A stretch of 64,000 nucleotides of DNA from Candidatus Stammera capleta. Its GTDB lineage: Bacteria > Pseudomonadota > Gammaproteobacteria > Enterobacterales > Enterobacteriaceae. The position numbers were made by a program, and so were the translations under genes. The stretch covers positions 151,611-215,610 of the forward strand of contig CP043973.1 in the NCBI GenBank assembly GCA_015134315.1, in the 5' to 3' direction. Positions 57,745 through 64,000 of this stretch are shown piece by piece (positions within the stretch are counted from its first letter, which is position 1; each line of letters opens with the position of its first letter). The notes beneath the pieces are model-generated. The model made no database searches and was not told where the DNA came from. It was given only the letters and a program-made list of their open reading frames with translations.

Positions 57745-58680
57745 CTAAATTAAAAATTTAATATAATTTTTAATAATTTTTAAACAATTTTTATTATTAT
57801 AAACTATAAAACTATTGTTATATCATCTTTTAATTCATTTTAATTGATTTTTTACTAATATAAAAGTTTTACTTATAGTATCTTTAATCATATCTTCATA
57901 AGATATTTTAGAATCTAAATATAATCACATTTGTTTATAACCAATACATTTCATAGATGGTTTATTAATATTTAAATCTTTTCTATTATATAAATAATTA
58001 ACTTCTTTTTCAAAACCAGAACTTAACATATAATAAAATCTATTAATTATTTTATGTTTATAATTATTATCTTTAAATAAAATTATTATTTTAATAAAAT
58101 TAAAATTTAAATTAAATTTCAAATTATTTTTTAATAAAGAAACTTTTTTTCCAGAATGCATAAATATTTCCAAATTTCTCATAATTCTATATTTATCATT
58201 AATATGAATACTTTTAGAAACATCATAATCAATTTTTTTTAAAATATTATAAACATATTTATTACCATATCTATTAAATAATAATTTAATATGTTTTCTA
58301 ATTCTAAAATTAGAATCAGGTAATATTCACAATCCATTAAATAATACATTATAATACATCATTGTACCACCAACTAAAAGTGGAATTTTGTTTTTTAAGT
58401 AAATAATTTTATAAATACTATTTAAAATATCAAAAAAAAAATTATTAACAGAATATACTTCTTTGGGATCTATAATATTTACTAAATAATGATTAATATC
58501 ATTTAATATTTTTTTAGATGGTTTATCAGTACCAATATTCATATATTTATATATTAAAGCAGAATCTACACTAATAATTTCAAATGGAAATAATTTACAT
58601 AATTCTATAGATATAATAGTTTTTCCTACAGCAGTAGGCCCTATTAAACAAAAAATATTATTTAATTTATTTAAAAACAT
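57745..58680 (-). CDS. miaA: tRNA dimethylallyltransferase MiaA
   Basis: Makes i6A37 in tRNAs that read UNN codons. 311 aa (E. coli 316). P-loop LIGPTAVGKTIISIELC, then IISVDSALIYKYMNIGTDKP, then HYLVNIIDPKEVYSVNNFF and VGGTMMYYNVLFNGLW with TGA Trp. The C-terminal SMKCIGYKQMW also uses TGA. The P-loop, catalytic Asp and substrate Thr are intact. Its substrates include tRNA-Trp, which in this organism must read UGA. Confidence 0.94.
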
Positions 58681-58833
58681 ATAAAATTTAATTATATATA
58701 AAATAATAAAATTAATTAATTAATAATTTATATAAACTTAATGATAATAAAATATAATATTTAATAAAATAATATATATAATATATTTAATATTAATAAT
58801 AACACTTAATATATTTAATAATATAAAAATTAT

Positions 58834-59304
58834 TTAAATTAAATTTAATATATTATTACCTAAATCAGTAAATGATTTTATATAAACAATTCTTTTATTA
58901 TTATTTATAATATAAAAATAAAAATATAAATCACAAATAGGTAATAAATCTATATATTTATCAGATCACTCTACTAAACAAATATTTTTATTATTTAAAT
59001 AATCATAAATTTCTAAATTATAAAAATCATATTTATTTTTAATATTATATAAATCAAAATGATATATAAAAAAATTTTTATATTTATATTCATTTATAAT
59101 ATTAAAGCTAGGACTATTTATTAATATATTTTTATTTTTTAATAAATTATATATTAAATTAATACAAAAAAATGATTTACCTACACCAATACAACCTTGA
59201 AAATACAAATAAATAGGATTTTTAATTAATAAAGAAAATTTAAATGATAAATTATTTAAGTCTTTAATACTATATATATTAATTTTTAAACTATAATATA
59301 ACAT
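58834..59304 (-). CDS. tsaE: tRNA threonylcarbamoyladenosine biosynthesis ATPase TsaE
   Basis: ATPase of the TsaBDE complex. 156 aa (E. coli 153). P-loop YFQGCIGVGKSFFCIN (family LGDLGAGKTT; the last Thr is Ser-Phe here), NSPSFNIINEYKYK, YHFDLYNI and VEWSDKY with TGA Trp (family VEWPE). The tail past the TGA is diverged. Between tRNA-Gly and miaA; in E. coli amiB and mutL lie between tsaE and miaA and are missing here. Confidence 0.88.
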
Positions 59305-59333
59305 TAATTATTATAATATAAATTAATTTAAAA

Positions 59334-59406
59334 AGCGGAAAACGAGACTCGAACTCGCAACAATAACCTTGGCAAGGTTACACTCTACCTATTGAGTTAT
59401 TTCCGC
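59334..59406 (-). tRNA. tRNA-Gly (anticodon GCC)
   Basis: Acceptor GCGGAAA with TTTCCGC, D-arm ACTC/GAGT, anticodon arm TAACC-TTGCCAA-GGTTA, T-arm GCGAG-TTCGAGT-CTCGT. Lies between orn and tsaE, the position of glyV-glyX-glyY (same anticodon) in E. coli. Confidence 0.97.
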
Positions 59407-59429
59407 AAAATTATTTAATAATATTAATA

Positions 59430-59975
59430 TTATTTTTTAAAAAATTGTTTATAAAATAATAATTCATTAATAGATTCTTTAATGTCTAATAAAGCTATAT
59501 GTTTATTAAGTTTAATAAAATTATTAAAATTAGGTATTCAATTATTTAATAACAATTTAATAGTTGTTACATCAATATATCTATAACTAAAATATGATTC
59601 TAATATAGGCATATATTTAAATAAAAATCTTCTATCTTGATAAACAGTATTACCACACATAGGAGAACAACCTTTAATAACTCATTTTTTTAAAAAATTT
59701 ATAGTTAAATTTTGTGCAATTAATTCGTTAAATTTGCTATTTTTTACTTTTTTAATTAGACCGTTTTTTAAATGAGTTTTATAATTCCATTTATCCATAT
59801 TTAAAATGTATTTATCTTTTTGATATAAAACTATATTAGGACCTTCATCTAAAATATTTAAGTTAATATCAGTAACCAATGTAGCTATTTCAATAATTCT
59901 ATTACATTCAGGATTTAAACCTGTCATTTCTAAATCTATTCATATTAAATTAATATTATTATTAGATTTTATCAT
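59430..59975 (-). CDS. orn: Oligoribonuclease
   Basis: 3'-5' exonuclease that finishes RNA decay by cutting di- to pentanucleotides. 181 aa, same as E. coli. DEDDh residues: Asp and Glu in [18 protein letters not shown] (Trp = TGA), Asp in TVYQDRRF, His and Asp in [29 protein letters not shown] corresponds to DEWNVNTHTASGLV. Orn is typical of gamma- and betaproteobacteria. Confidence 0.95.
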
Positions 59976-59984
59976 TATTAATTT

Positions 59985-60022
59985 ATTAAAGCATTAAAGT
60001 ATTAAAGTATTAAAGTATTAAA
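59985..60022. repeat. 8-bp tandem repeat (ATTAAAGT), about 4.5 copies
   Basis: ATTAAAGC followed by three exact copies of ATTAAAGT and a partial copy, ending just before tRNA-Asp on the orn side. It is the only short tandem repeat with a regular G-containing unit noticed in the window. Probably slippage-derived. Confidence 0.9.
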
Positions 60023-60033
60023 TACAACAATAC

Positions 60034-60107
60034 CGGTACGAACGGGTCTCGAACCCGTGACCCCCAGCGTGACAGGCTGGTATTCTAACCAACTGAACTA
60101 TCGTACC
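60034..60107 (-). tRNA. tRNA-Asp (anticodon GUC)
   Basis: Acceptor GGTACGA with TCGTACC, D-arm GTTC/GAAT, anticodon arm CCAGC-CTGTCAC-GCTGG, T-arm ACGGG-TTCGAGA-CCCGT. It lies about 18 bases after the 5S gene, so it is probably the last gene of the rRNA operon, as in some E. coli rrn operons. Confidence 0.97.
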
Positions 60108-60124
60108 TTTTAAAAACAATAAAA

Positions 60125-60240
60125 ACCTGGCGTTACTTACTCTCACATAAGAAAATCTTACACTACCATCAGCGCAATAATATTTCACTTCTGAGTTCGG
60201 AATGGAATCAGGTGGTACCATTATGCTATTTTCGCCAGGT
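60125..60240 (-). rRNA. rrf: 5S ribosomal RNA
   Basis: About 116 nt. Terminal helix CCTGGCG at the 5' end with CGCCAGG at the 3' end. The core CCATTCCGAACTCAGAAGTG is close to the E. coli sequence (CCATGCCGAACTCAGAAGTG). Loop E and helix IV are A/U-enriched. Between 23S and tRNA-Asp. Confidence 0.95.
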
Positions 60241-60253
60241 TATATATTTTAAA

Positions 60254-60269
60254 ACATTTTAAAGTTGTG

Positions 60270-60277
<8 letters not shown>
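60254..60277 (+). repeat. Left arm of a 24-bp inverted repeat around 23S rRNA
   Basis: Pairs perfectly over 24 bp with 63197-63220. In the transcript it closes the 23S precursor, as the RNase III processing stalk does in other bacteria. It includes the 3' end of mature 23S. Confidence 0.9.
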
Positions 60278-63196
<2,919 letters not shown>

Positions 63197-63203
<7 letters not shown>

Positions 63204-63220
63204 TCACAACTTTAAAATGT
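63197..63220 (+). repeat. Right arm of the 24-bp inverted repeat around 23S rRNA
   Basis: Reverse complement of 60254-60277 without mismatch. It includes the 5' end of mature 23S and precursor sequence toward tRNA-Glu. Confidence 0.9.
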
Positions 63221-63243
63221 CTTTTAAATTTTTAAAGAACAGA

Positions 63244-63316
63244 CGTCCTCTAGGGGATTCGAACCCCTGTTGCCGCCGTGAAAGAGCGATGTCCTAAGCC
63301 TCTAGACGAAGAGGAC
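63244..63316 (-). tRNA. tRNA-Glu (anticodon UUC) in the 16S-23S spacer
   Basis: Acceptor GTCCTCT with AGAGGAC, D-arm GTCT/GGAC, anticodon arm TCGCT-CTTTCAC-GGCGG with two G-U pairs, T-arm AGGGG-TTCGAAT-CCCCT, discriminator G. Only tRNA in the spacer. It is a substrate for MnmA, which is also in the window. Confidence 0.97.
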
Positions 63317-63393
63317 ATTATACTTTCACTATATAAAAATCTAAAAAATAAAAATTAATGTAATAAAATATACAAAAATTACATATTTATTAA

Positions 63394-64000
<607 letters not shown>

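Overview
The window is a gene-dense piece of an extremely AT-rich, highly reduced bacterial genome. It carries 57 recognisable protein genes, six tRNA genes, RNase P RNA and an rRNA operon (16S cut by the window end). All but one of the protein genes belong to information processing, protein quality control or a handful of metabolic steps. Reading frames of conserved proteins are interrupted only by TGA, always where the family has Trp or where Trp is acceptable (for example the C-terminal Trp of S7 and S14, the WIDLEMTG motif of Orn, the WSHLERQRGG motif of HflX). TAA and TAG end the genes. The window must therefore be read with UGA = Trp (genetic code 4), and every CDS boundary below uses that code.

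Sequence and gene order suggest an obligate, probably insect-associated, endosymbiont of gammaproteobacterial (Enterobacterales-like) descent. Evidence recalled from the Escherichia coli map: rpoH divergent from rsmD; serS divergent from trxB-infA; nusB-clpP-clpX-lon; convergent folD/cysS with tRNA-Arg(UCU) next door; hisS-der; dnaK-dnaJ near rpsT, ileS and rsmA; orn-tRNA-Gly(GCC)-tsaE-miaA-hflX-rlmB; tRNA-Cys(GCA)-tRNA-Leu(UAA); tRNA-Glu(UUC) in the rRNA spacer and tRNA-Asp(GUC) after 5S. UGA-recoding betaproteobacterial symbionts (Zinderia, Nasuia) explain the code but not this order. A Stammera-type beetle symbiont would fit; that name is an inference.

Layout. 1-5.6 kb: rpoH, rsmD, dnaB, ssb, rpsA. 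5.6-16.4 kb: dusA and serS (minus), then a plus-strand run trxB-infA-nusB-clpP-clpX-lon, tRNA-Arg, folD, with cysS convergent. 16.4-25.6 kb: a small unknown membrane protein, rnpB, der, hisS, tsaB, glyA, dnaJ, dnaK. 25.8-33.2 kb: ileS, rsmA, rpsT, pgi, mnmA. 33.2-53.8 kb: one unbroken minus-strand block, rpsL-rpsG-fusA-tuf, S10, spc and alpha ribosomal operons, followed by glyQ-glyS; rpmD is missing. 54-60 kb: tRNA-Cys, tRNA-Leu, def-fmt (plus), then rlmB, hflX, miaA, tsaE, tRNA-Gly, orn (minus). 60-64 kb: tRNA-Asp, 5S, 23S, tRNA-Glu, 16S, transcribed right to left.

How the genes fit together: ribosome parts, translation factors and five tRNA synthetases; tRNA modification (TsaB/TsaE, MiaA, MnmA, DusA); rRNA methylation (RsmA, RsmD, RlmB); a one-carbon line from serine to formyl-Met (GlyA, FolD, Fmt, Def); and a heat-shock set (RpoH, DnaK, DnaJ, ClpXP, Lon). 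Pgi and TrxB are the only other metabolic enzymes. Notable oddities: an 18-base A tract in the rpoA linker, a decayed first GTPase site in Der, overlapping genes in the spc operon including a probable fossil UGA stop in rplP, and a 24-bp inverted repeat bracketing 23S.
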